NCBI RefSeq assembly: GCF_028389875.1
Contig: NC_084702.1
Location: 59,684,553 to 59,748,552, forward strand
Length of the DNA stretch: 64,000 bases
From: Rhea pennata
Lineage: Eukaryota; Chordata; Aves; Rheiformes; Rheidae
Direction of reading: 5' to 3'
Shown piece by piece: positions 44,101 through 54,830 of the stretch. The stretch's first letter is position 1, and every line of letters starts with the position of its first letter. Both the position numbers and the translations under genes were made by a program. The notes below the pieces were generated by a model, which was given only the letters and a program-made list of their open reading frames with translations, had not been told where the DNA came from and searched no databases.

Positions 44101-45931
44101 TCCAGCTGGCTTTAGTCTGGCTTAGTTTTTACTGAAGCAGAAAGGGAAGGTTACATTGTTACTGCTGGCAAAAGATAAGTGTTGCTGCCTGCAAGTTTGT
44201 GCCATCCAGGTCCAGAAACTTGAACAGGACCACACTCTTACAAATCTATGCTAGAAATCTCTTCTGCCACCAGAGCAAGGCCACTCATGACTGAAAGACT
44301 GCAGAAATAACTCAGTCTCCTTAGCTTCTTTTGACCTCTTATCCATTAAGTTGGACAATAGGTATGATATCTCTTATGCAGATAATAAGGAATATCACCC
44401 TTAAACTGATAAAAGTCCACCAGATATTTTAAAGAGAGACATCAGGGTCACTGCCATTTATTCTTGAACTGAGATACAAGGTGATTATTGTCCACAAATA
44501 GAAAAAAGACAGATTTTCTATGTAAAACACAAAATGAAGATTAAAGTAGGATTTAAAATTTCAATTTATACTTTACAATGGTATAAATAGTTCTGAGCGA
44601 ACAGCATTAGCATTATTAAAGCAAAATACAAAAAGCCCAGAGAGCAGTAATAACATAGCACAGAAGTCATAAACAGCCACCTATAAAAACACTTCAACCA
44701 AGACGTCTTCTCCTGGCTAAGCCAGTGACAGTTCTGTGATTCTGCCTACAAAGAAGCACTTACGTTATGGAAGTAATATCTGCATAGAGGCAATTGCTGA
44801 GCTGATTGACAGTAAGTTGCACAGCATGTAGCAGCAGTTCTAGCTTAGCAGCACTTGTAGGAATTAAAGAACTGAAACTCTGAATATGAATGAGAGGAGT
44901 CAAAATAGAGGGCTATGAAGATCATGCCACTGGCAGTGCCTCCAGTGAGGCAGAAGATGGGCTACAGTCCTCATTCATATAAGTGGTAATGGACTGTACT
45001 TAGGCAAAGGGACATAAAGATGGGATCCTAGTTTTGGAGGGTGAGGATGCAGAGTAGGAGATGAAGATAACAGGATAGGAGATATAACTTCTCCTGCATG
45101 TACATCCTGATGGATATACAATCCATTATACAGTTGAGAGCTGCTTGCTGCCATCACTGATGGACTCCATTGATGCTAATGTTGCTGGGTAACCGATAAA
45201 ATGAATATAGCACAGTTAGATCTAAAATAACTTTGAAGTGAATAATTATGACTGCTTCAAACACTGATAAAACACTGAGGTATAAGACAATAGGATTAGT
45301 TATTGAAATTCATAAATACTTTTGGTGGTGGTGGCCTAGGCCACTGTCTAACCTGTTTTCCTATGCAGAAACAAAGAGCAAAGTGCAAGCACACTAACGA
45401 TATAGACAGTAAGCTCTGCAGAATTACAATAAAATAAAATAAAGTGCTAATAAATTACTAACAGAATGAGAATTTTCCACATCCCACTCCTCCTCCAAGA
45501 TGAGGGAAACTTAGTGACTGCCACATTTCTCTGCTCTCATCCCCTTGTTTGTCTCTTAACAGACAAGTCTGCTGAGACCCCTAAGTTCAATAACTACGGA
45601 ATTTTTTTCACTCTTGAATTTTGCTATGGAAGTGAAGTTCATTACAGCATCATAAACATTGTGAAGGCTACTTGCACCTCGCCTATCTGAAACACATTGC
45701 TAACACTACGGGATCATTTCAGTTTCCCACACGTAGGTGCCTAGCGCCACATGAGATGCTCTCAGGTACCTGAGACACTCTACAGGTCTGTCATGTGTCA
45801 AAGCACCTTTGAGAAACCGCTCTCCTTCACCTAGTCCAGAGAGGATACCATGAGGCAGTCAAAAAAGTCTATTTATTTGTGTGTAGGCAACTGAATAAAG
45901 ATCTGGGAGATACTATCTTGGAGTGCACAGG
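35166..45931. other. Intergenic, no gene recognised
   Basis: 10.8 kb of AT-rich DNA between SREK1IP1 and the orphan CpG island. It holds a C11 run near 36674, an AT/GT simple stretch at about 40430-40472 and a poly(A) tract at 39349. I see no exon with convincing coding content and no shisa-like Cys-rich segment that would indicate SHISAL2B. Confidence 0.6.
39349..39371 (+). repeat. Poly(A) tract
   Basis: Twenty-three A residues in intergenic DNA. Confidence 0.95.

Positions 45932-45961
<30 letters not shown>
45932..45961 (+). repeat. Poly(A) tract, 30 A, preceded by AATAAA
   Basis: Thirty consecutive A residues, with AATAAA at 45894-45899, 33 nt upstream, and a CpG island starting right after. 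The arrangement resembles a retrocopy tail but may be coincidence. Confidence 0.8.
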
Positions 45962-45962
<1 letters not shown>

Positions 45963-46029
45963 ACCTCTGCAGAACGACGACTTCTGTCTGCCCAAGAAAG
46001 AAGCAGAAGCGAGGAAGCGAGCAGGCTTT

Positions 46030-46550
46030 GTTTTTTCTTTCAAAGGCAGGCTGCGGGCCGCGCTCTCGCCTCGCCCGGACCCCGCGCGCGGCCTCCGCAG
46101 CTCCCTGAGCCCGTCCCAACGGCCGCCGCCCCCAACGGCCGCCGCCCCCAACGGCCGCCGCGGTGCCTCCCCAGCTGAGCGGCCAGCCCTGCCGCCGGAG
46201 CAGCCCCCGCCTCCTCGCTGCCCCTCAGCCTGCAGCCTGGGGACGAGCTCGCGTAACTGCGGCCAAGGGGAGAGTAGCCAGCACGGGTCTGGCTGTGGCC
46301 ACGCGCGGTGAGAGAAAGCGGACAAGGAGCAAGAAGGGCAGGCACCGGCCGGGAGGGGAGGCCGGCGGGGAGGGAGCCGTGAGGCCACACGGACCTTGCT
46401 CCTGGCCGTCCGCGCTTCCCCGTCGCGGTTTCCCCTCTCTGCGCTCTCCCCCGGTGGGGCGGTGTGAAGGCAGGCGCGCCGGCTTTCCCGCTCAAAGGGC
46501 GGCTGCGGCGGCTGCCCTTAACAGTCCTGAGGGGGGTTATTCGTGAGGAA
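46030..46550. promoter_or_regulatory. Orphan CpG island
   Basis: A second GC- and CpG-rich block, with no recognisable protein start on either strand. It contains three copies of a 16-bp GC-rich unit starting AACGGCCGCCG (46118-46162). Long open frames on both strands here reflect GC richness. At its right edge is a plus-strand donor (CAAG|GTAATT, 46591/46592), so it may drive a plus-strand transcript. Confidence 0.7.
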
Positions 46551-48546
46551 GCTGTGACTGAGGAAGAGCTTATTTCGTATTGGACTTCAAGGTAATTTGT
46601 TTGCTTGCTTGTGTTAGGATCTACTATTATCATAGGCTGCAAGGTTGCTTACATCACTCTCATAGTTACCACATAGTTAAGTAGGGTGTAGTTAAGTAGG
46701 TGCCCCCCACCCGCCAAGTAAGGAAGCTGGCAGAGTGACTGCTCTTCTTGTGCCCAAACTCCTGTTGGCTGTGCCTGAGCAGTTCCGCGATAATCAGTGC
46801 GTGAGTGGCCTTCAGCTACCCAAAGAATGCCTCAGATTCTGCGGGTACACATTTTTTTCCCCGCTGTCTTGTTTTATAGGACTCTTGAGTCATTCAGACT
46901 TCAGAAATTTGCAGACCTAATTTGCAGTGATTGTTGAAAAAAAGCATCTCACTCAGCTGTCTGGACTATTCGCTCTCCCTGAGTAGTGTTCAGTACTGTC
47001 CCTGTAATTTAGATGTTTTTCTTCCACAAAAAATTAATGTTCATTTTAAACTTTTTTTTCCATCTTCACACAAAATAATGTTCTGTGTCAGTCTAAAAGG
47101 ACATATCACATGGCATTGAAATTGTTAGCAGTACATCTGATCAAATTTGTTGTATGATCCAAAGAAAACCGAAGCATCATGGAACACTGACATGACGTGG
47201 GCTGAAAAAAATCACTATCACACTCTTGAACTAATTTCTACACAAGAAAGGATCTGATTCCAGATGTTGAAGATGATACATTATATTACTTGTCTTTTAC
47301 CCCAATAGCTAGCCAAATTCCATGTCCAGCTTGCCGACTTGTTTAGAAAAAAAATATAGAATAAAAAAATCTTCATACAGAATGCATAAACATCAAACAT
47401 GGAAAACTCAAATAGTAGAACTGTTCCTTGCTCATGTTGTCAAGTCCTTTTCCAATCAGCATTTACATCAAATGCTCTCTTATTCCTTTTCCACGAGAAA
47501 CAGAAGCTGTCAGTTGTCAGTACATGATTGTCAGTTGACCATAGACACAATTTCTTCAGTCTTTATTGAAGGAAGGTGGTATAAGGCTTCATCAATAAAG
47601 AATCTCATAGTAGAAAAAAAAAAAGTACCTATCAATTCAGAGATACCTCTCAATTCTCCAGTAACTAGTTGTGTTCTTTCAGGAAGCTGTATGAGAGAGT
47701 TGAGTGGAAACACTTTCCTTCAGCCACAGAAATGCTTAAATTGTAGTATGGAAATAAAATATGGGAAGGCAGCAATAAGGATTATGGTATCATTTGTTAA
47801 CAGCTTTTCTTTGTAAGAGGTAATAAGGGTTCATGGCCCCCTATTACTGTGTACTTGTATTGAAAGCAGAGTATTAATCTGTTTTTTACTCAAAAACTGC
47901 TGATGCAAAGTGTTCAGGAATAATACAATGAGCTTAAAATGAGATTTTGTTCTTGAGAGATCACACAACAACAGTAGCGGTTTATTACGTTTGATATCTA
48001 GTCTTCAGTTCCTGAATCCACTGTGCCCAAAGTGATCTCACATGAACTTTCAGTTCTGTCCAAGTTCCTTTATCACTATTGTCACTGTAGTATCTGAGTG
48101 CCTTTCAGCTGAGCATTAAACAATGTAACTATAATTTCCTAGTGGTTTGGGTTTTTTTTCTCTTATGCTTTCCACTGAGAATTGCAACCTCAGTAAAGTT
48201 TTCTGATTGGGATTTTTGCTCTCATATTTTAGAATCTTCATAAAAGAAAAAGCAAAGTCAAAGGACTCTGCCTTACATTAGAAGAGGAAAAGGTAAGTTT
48301 TTTTTTGTGACTCTCCACTTCTTTGTCAAGAATTTGGGTTGTTGTGTGATTCAAAAATCTACAGCCCAAGAAAATTTCTTCTCTGACAAATAATTTGTTC
48401 TCTGATAAGCTGTGTGCATAATTAAATAATCCAACATGAGAAACAGAGTTTTCCAGTGCTGTATGGCCTTTTATATGTCTTTATTCCTTTAGATGCGTCA
48501 GAAAAGATCATTAAATGCTTTGAAGATAAGGACTTAAAAACTTAGA
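46544..48546 (+). ncRNA. Candidate spliced lncRNA from the orphan CpG island
   Basis: Three plus-strand exon-like pieces have good splice sites. Exon 1 ends at 46591 (donor GTAATT). Exon 2 is 48233-48292 (acceptor CATATTTTAG, donor GTAAGT). Exon 3 is 48493-48546 (acceptor TTCCTTTAG, donor GTAAGT), and further exons would follow. No ATG-initiated frame runs through the joined pieces; the frame open at the end of exon 1 stops in exon 2. A 5' UTR of an unseen gene is the alternative. Start, extent and expression are inferred. Confidence 0.35.
47322..47816 (+). other. Unassigned 164-codon open reading frame
   Basis: An ATG-started frame of 164 codons in AT-rich DNA, 0.8 kb downstream of the orphan CpG island and within the putative first intron of the candidate lncRNA. 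I recognise no domain. Composition (Ser, Lys, His, Cys scattered) does not indicate a family. A frame of this length is only mildly unexpected by chance. Confidence 0.15.
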
Positions 48547-50143
48547 GTAAGTTCTGTAAGAAGCCAGCATATAGGAAGATCAAATCTGAAGAAGTGCCAT
48601 AGCAGTCTGATCTAGTTCCAATCCATGACCAGATGGCTTCCTATGTGGTATATTATATTCCTGTAGATAGTTAAAAAGTATTAGCCATGATAGTAATTAA
48701 AGCCTGCTCAGATGGTGTGGAATATCATGGTAGACAGGATGAGTTATTACACAAAAGTTGCTATGAGAAATTAAAAACACTTCTGAATGATGGAATATAT
48801 ACAACTGTTCCGTGAAGAGCAGGAATGATGTATAAGAGGTGTGAAACCTTATCTCAGAATTAGAGTTAAGATCAGAGAAATAGTGACCACTGTCAAAGAA
48901 AAGCTGGAAGTGAAAGTCATGAGCTTTCAGCTAATATTTCACTGAACACGGGATTATTCGAAGAGGATTGTTAGCAGGGTCACTCTTACTTTTTCCCTAT
49001 GAACTATCTTTTTATACCTGCAAAAGACCCTATGAATACAGTAACAAGTTTCTTTAATTCTAAACTGTCTTCAGTTAATTCCAAAGTGTTCAGAGTCTGT
49101 GGCAGTTTTGTTTCTCCATTCTTTAGCTCAATACAGATAAGATGCCACTTTCTGGTTTTTTTGTAATAACTTGATCAGTCTCAACGGGGATATGGATAAT
49201 CAGTTATCAAATGGCTGATCTGAATGCTGCTTACAAAGCACATTATATTCCAGCGGTTGCTTTGCAAATTGTTTCTAATTTAGAAAAGTGATCAAGAGTC
49301 TCAGAGCATAACACATTTGCCCCATTTTCTCACATATAGACCAGATCTAAAATATTATTTAGTGGATCTTAGGCAAATTCAGGTGCCAAGGCTAAAACTT
49401 AAATTCTGAAAACCTTCACTGAGTAGGCACTTGAGTTTTCAGTCCTAAACCACTTCCCTTGTGTCTTATGTTCTGCTTCTGCCTGTGCCTTTCTTAGTGA
49501 CTGGACTGAGGAACTCAACTCCTATTTCATGCTACCTTCAGCTTTTGGGCTCAAGATCTTTTACATGACACCTAAGTACATACTTACAGGATTCTAGATC
49601 ATATTTTGGAAGTCATTATGTTTTGAGCTGTGCATTGAAATACTCAGTACTGTGAGAAACCCATTTCTTATTGTCTATAGTCCCATAGAAGAAAGTCACG
49701 TTAATTACTTTCCAAAAGCAAACAAATGAAGATTTCACTGATTCCCATTAAAAACTTTGTCACTTGTTTTTAGAATCCTGAGGGATTCTAAGGCTCAGCT
49801 TACTTTGCCTTGAGGTCAATGTGTTTTTTTTCTTTTTCTTTTTTTTTCAATTTACTTCAACTGGAGTTTGAGTAGATATACTCAGAACTGTCAGAGGTTT
49901 CATATTAGCTGCTTTTGTTCTATTAACAAAATCAATTTGATGATAAAAACTATTTTATCATTAAGAATTGAGAAATGCTACTATTTTCTCAACCATCTGA
50001 GTGAGTAGCTCCAAACTGGTAACAGAAGGGTCAGATGATCATTCCCCATCTGTCTTTTCTCCAACTCAGCATTCCCCAGTGTGTAGGTGGGAGTCCACCT
50101 TTCTGCAGATTCTAGGAGCCTGAATACAGGCACTTGTATATAA
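48547..50143. other. Intergenic, nothing recognised
   Basis: AT-rich sequence between the last candidate lncRNA exon and the minisatellite. No element or coding frame identified. Confidence 0.5.
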
Positions 50144-52405
50144 ATGGTTTGGGGAGCAATTATTGGAATGGGGATCAATAAGTGGTCTGGGTAGTAATTA
50201 TTGGTCTGGGGAGTGATTATTTGTCTGGGGATTTATCATTGGTCTGCAATAAGTGCTTTGAGTGCAGGTATTGGTCACGGAAGCAGTAAGTGGTGCTTAA
50301 TGGCTCTGGGGAGCCATTATGTATCTAGGGAGCAGTAAGTGGTCTGGGGAGCCATAAGCACTCAGGAGTAAAAAATAGTTTAGGGAGCAATTTTCGGTCT
50401 GGGGAGCAATAAATGCTCTGGGGAGGAATAAACTGTCTGGTGAGCCTTAGGTTGTTTGGAGAACACTAAGTGGTCTTCTGAGACATAAGTGGTCTGGGGA
50501 ACACTAAGTGGCCTGGGGAGCAATAAAGTTGTCTGGCAAGCAGTAAGTGCACTTGGGAGCAGTAAGTGGTCTGGTGGAGCAATAAGTGGTCTGGGGAGTA
50601 ATATGTAGTCTGGGGAACAATCATTATTCTGCAGAGTAATAAGTTGTTTGAGTGCAGTTATTGGTTTGGGGAGAAATTATTTGGTCCAGGGAGGAATAAG
50701 TGGTATGGGGAGCAAATACTGGTCTAGGGAGTAGTAAATGATCTGGTAAGCAATTTTTCTTCTGGAGAGCAATTATTGGTCTGGGGACCAATAATGTGCT
50801 GGGGGACAATTATTGCTCTAGGGAGCAGTTATTGGTCTAGGGAGCAATAAGTGGTTTGGGGAGCAGTTACTGGTGTTGGGGACAATAAGTGGTCTGGAGA
50901 GCTGTTGGTGGTCTGGGGAGCAGTTATGAGTCTGGGGAGCAATAACTGATTGGGAGGAAGTTATTGATCTGGGGATCAGTAAGTGGTCTGGGGAGCAATT
51001 ACTGGGGGGTAATTGCTGGTGTTGGTGGCAATAATTGGTGTGTGGAGCAATTATTGGTCTGGGGAGCAATTAGATATTGGTTTGGGGAGCAATTATTGAT
51101 CTTGGGAGCAGTTATTGATATGGGGAGCAATTATTGGTCTGCAGAGCAATAATAGGTTTGGGTGCAATTATTGGTCTGGGGAGCAGTAAGTGCTCTGGGA
51201 AGCAATAAGTGTGCTGAGGAGGAATTATTGGTCTGCAGAGGAAAAAGTGATTTGGGTGTGGTTATTAGTCTGGGGAGCAATTATTGGTGTGGGGGCAGTT
51301 GGTGTGGGGAGCAATTACTTGTTTGGGGAGTAATAAGTGGCCCGGGGAGCAATACTTGAGATAGCAGTAAGTGGCCAGGGGAGCAACTATTGGTCTGTGG
51401 AGTAATTAGTGTTCTGCAGAGCATTAAGTGGTTTGGGTGCAATTATTAGTCTGGGAGCAGTAAGTGGTCTGGTGAGCAGTAAGTGTTCCGGGAAGCAACA
51501 ATTAGTCTCAGGAGCCATTATTGGTCTGCAGAGCAATTATTGGTGGGGGATGTAATAATTAGTGTGGGGAGCATTTATTACTTTGGGGAGCAATAAGTGG
51601 TCTGGGAAGCAGTAAGTAGTTTCGGTGCAGTTATTGGCCTGGGGAGCAATTACTGGCCTGGGGAACCATAAGTCCTCTGAGGAGCCATAAGTGTTCTGGG
51701 GAGCAGTAATTGGTCTGCAGAGCAATTACTGGCCTGCGGAGGAATAAGAGTAATACGGGGTCAGGAGAGCACTAAGTTGTTAGGGGAGCAATTATTGATC
51801 TGCAGTGCAGTAAGTGGTTTGGGTGCGAGTATTCACCTGGGGAACAGTTACGGGAGCAATTACTGGCAGGGGGAGCAATTTTTGGTCTGGGTGCAGTAGT
51901 TCACTGGGGGAGCAATAAGTAGTTGGAGCAAATTATTGTTCTCGGTTGCAATACGTGGTCAAGTGAGGAATAAGTGGCCTAGAGAGGCATAATTTCTCTG
52001 GGGAGCAATAAATAAGTGATCAGGGGAGCAATTAGTGGTCTGAGGAGCAGTTACTGGTCTGGGGTGCAACAAGTGGTCAGGGAGCAATAAGTGGCCTGAG
52101 GTGCAGCAGTTTGTTAGGGAAGGAAGAAGTGGCTGGGGAACCTCTAAATGTCCCAGGAAACAATTATTGGTCTGGGGAGCAATTATTGGTCTAGGGCACA
52201 ATAAGTGACCAAGGGAGCAGTTAAGTGGCCTGGGGCGCAATAAATGGTCAGGGGAGCAAGCAGTGGCTGGGGAGCAATAAGTGGTCTAGGGTGCAGTTAT
52301 TTGTCTGCGGAGGAAATATTTGTCTAGGGGAGCATTAAGTCATCTGGTGAGCAAGTATTGGTCAGGGGAGCACTTACTGTTCTTGGAAGCACTTATTGGT
52401 CATTC
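50144..52405 (+). repeat. 2.3 kb degenerate minisatellite, ~19-bp G-rich unit
   Basis: About 115-120 imperfect copies of a unit close to GGTCTGGGGAGCAATAAGT or GGTCTGGGGAGCAATTATT. The strand bias is strong: G-rich on plus. Copies differ mainly by substitutions and small indels. Interspersed variant units carry CTGCAGAG and GTTTGGGTGC. The several 60-90-codon frames inside are products of the repeat (PRPIIAP-like peptides on the minus strand), not genes. Confidence 0.95.
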
Positions 52406-54088
52406 ATGAATTTCTACCAGCAATGACTGATTCATACTGGGACATTTAGCTGAGCACAGAAGTCTTACCTGTTGTGGTTCCAATTATAGTGTAAATCATA
52501 TCAATAATTTAAAATTGATTTAGAGCCATGTTATACCAATACACCTTAGACACAGATTTTGCATCCTGTTTCAAAAGCACCTACACATTTTATGCATTTA
52601 AACATGAATAATTATGCAAGATGCTTCTGGAGTACACATTATAAATTATAATGTAAAAGAATTTGGACACAATTGTACCTGCATTTATGGAATATTGATT
52701 AAAAAGCTAGTATAGTGCTGCTTTTACAAGCACCTGCCAGATTATATGACAAACATGCTGTACACAGAATTTCCTTGTCAGTATTTGCAGAACACCACTA
52801 GACACTTTTAAGTTGCTGAACTGTTTATCTCCTGCTTACTGCAGTTTATTTCTGACAAAGTAAATGAAAGCATTCTTTCTTTAAAGTTTCATTAAATTCT
52901 TTGTGAAGTCTTGTCAAAGCCTCAGAGCTTTTTCTTTTTTCATCCTCTTACCTTCTACTATATACCCACTTAAATAATTCAAAACCTTGATACGTTTATG
53001 TTCATGATGCTTGTTGGTGTGTGAAGAAGCTGGTGTCTCATTACAAGTTGAACTTTCCGTGCTGGAGTAGTAACAGGTTAATACCAGGGTTTAAGCAAGT
53101 ATGATGTGGCTGCTGAACAGAAAAGTTCTGTTACGCTTGTTGTGTCCTCTAATACTGTTTTCATGTCTTAATTTTCATTTAGCTCCTTGTATTCATTCCA
53201 GAGAGTTGTTTTTTTTTTTTGTTTTTTGTTTTTTTTTTTTAATGACTGGAGAGAATCTGCATTGCATCAGTCAAAATAAATTTTGCACTCTGTAATAAAT
53301 ATCTTACAGTAGTCTTAGCACTGGCACAAATGGTCAAGACAGCTCTTCAAACTCTTATTTCCTTTATTTTATGGTTAAATACGTATCTCGTATTGGAAAA
53401 ATTAATGTCTTTATACTGTATCTTGTCCCAGTTAAGCCTGCCCTGAACTGAATAGGTAGGTAATACGACTTAACTAGTAAGAAAGATAAGAGTCAGTAGA
53501 CTCCCTTTCACGGCAACCTGTAATCGCTGTCTTTCAGCCTTTTTCAATATGTCTTTATTTTGCTTCTGCGCTGAAAACTTTACAGTGAATGTAGACAACT
53601 GACTTTTTGGACAGGCATTTTGTATGATATGAAATACCTGTGAAAAGAAGAAAGGTACTACAAGTGAATAGTAGCTTTAAAGGATCTGATTTTTGCACTG
53701 GAAAACAGGAGCTGCACAAAGTTTTAATAAAAAAGGGTTGGTGGAAACTGGCATGTCTGGTGGTTAGAGAAATTATGCTGCTTGTTTCTTACTATGCAGA
53801 AGAGTTGCAGTGCTTTTAACCTATTAAATTTTGAACTAAAATTTTCAAACTCCAGATTCCTTAAGGATTTAGAGAGCAAGTACTGTTTTCCCTAGCATTT
53901 TCTGTAAATTGCTTGTTTCTGTGCATTCAAGCATTTCTCCATGTAAAATCGTCTTTTTTTATAATACTTGAAAAATAAATAATAGATTGGCTTGCAAATC
54001 ATCTCAAAGTGATTTATGTATCTCACTGATTGGAAATGTCTGAAAATTTTATCCCACGTTGCCCTATTCCATTAAAGTAAAATGTACT
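52406..54088. other. Intergenic, nothing recognised
   Basis: AT-rich sequence between minisatellite and AT palindrome, with interrupted T runs near 53210-53240. Confidence 0.5.
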
Positions 54089-54240
54089 AATATAATTTAT
54101 ATATATATAATTTATATAATAAATTATATAAATTTATAAAAAATATATAAAAATATATAAAATTTATATTATATAAATTATATATAATATATATAATTTA
54201 TATTTATATTATATAAATTATATAATAATTTTTATATGTT

Positions 54241-54270
<30 letters not shown>
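54089..54270. repeat. AT-only palindromic tract with (TA)n end
   Basis: About 180 bp almost purely A and T, rich in TATAATTTATA and its inverse, ending in an uninterrupted (TA)n run at about 54240-54266. It can form cruciforms and is likely unstable. Confidence 0.9.
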
Positions 54271-54271
<1 letters not shown>

Positions 54272-54539
54272 CCTTCGTAGACCTACATGTTCTAGAAGGA
54301 AAAAAAGACTTTCTGTTTTCACTTGAATTTTAATGAATGATAATCTTCTGCATTCCTAACTAAGCCAATTTATCCCTTAACACCTCTTCCGTTCAGATAC
54401 TTACCAGGCCTTGGTTCATGGCTGCTATCTTTTAAAAGATACTGGAGGACATTCCATCAGCTCTTGATCGCCAACATTCCTTAAGTGGCCATAAAGCTTG
54501 AGAGTTAAAGCAGGTGTCCATCAGGATTAGTAGATGATA

Positions 54540-54830
54540 TAATAAAAACAAGGGCCTTGAGATAAGCTGAAAATTGCTTATTATGAAAAGGCTTCAAAAT
54601 GAGCAAAGACTGAAAGTTTAGTACTGTTTAGTTCAGGAAGAGAAGACACAACAAATGTCTGCAGAATAATAAAAGGTACAGGGATGTGCATATTACTGTA
54701 CACTAAACTGGTAAGAACAGAAAGAACTTACGACCTTTGAAGACAATATATAAATCTGTTTTCGTCTCATGATGTGCTAAAATTGTGGAATTCACTGCCA
54801 TGAGGTATGATTGAGGTCAAGAGCTTTGCA
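54540..54830 (+). mobile_element. Ancient CR1/L3-type LINE relic
   Basis: Diverged sequence with the old CR1 phrase TGTGGAATTCACTGCCATGA at about 54785 followed by GGTCAAGAGCTTTGCA, and an upstream stretch resembling GGAAAAGAGACGAC...GTCTATAAAATCAT of old elements. No coding frame survives. Confidence 0.55.

Noticed and set aside
45873-46642. 171- and 200-codon minus-strand and 127-codon plus-strand frames in the orphan CpG island
   Set aside because: Arg/Pro/Ala/Gly-rich chance frames on both strands of the same CpG-rich DNA; some run through the poly(A/T) tract, and no domain is recognised.
50624-52240. Repeated 60-90-codon frames in the minisatellite (PRPIIAP-like peptide repeats)
   Set aside because: They follow from the repeat unit; both strands give them, with no start context or splice structure in common.
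50144-52405. CRISPR-like or telomere-like array
   Set aside because: There are no constant repeats with unique spacers, the unit is degenerate and contiguous, and it is unlike TTAGGG. The DNA is a vertebrate nuclear genome.
50144-52405. Classical intramolecular G-quadruplex array
   Set aside because: G runs are about 15 nt apart, longer than usual quadruplex loops, so a standard motif is not met.
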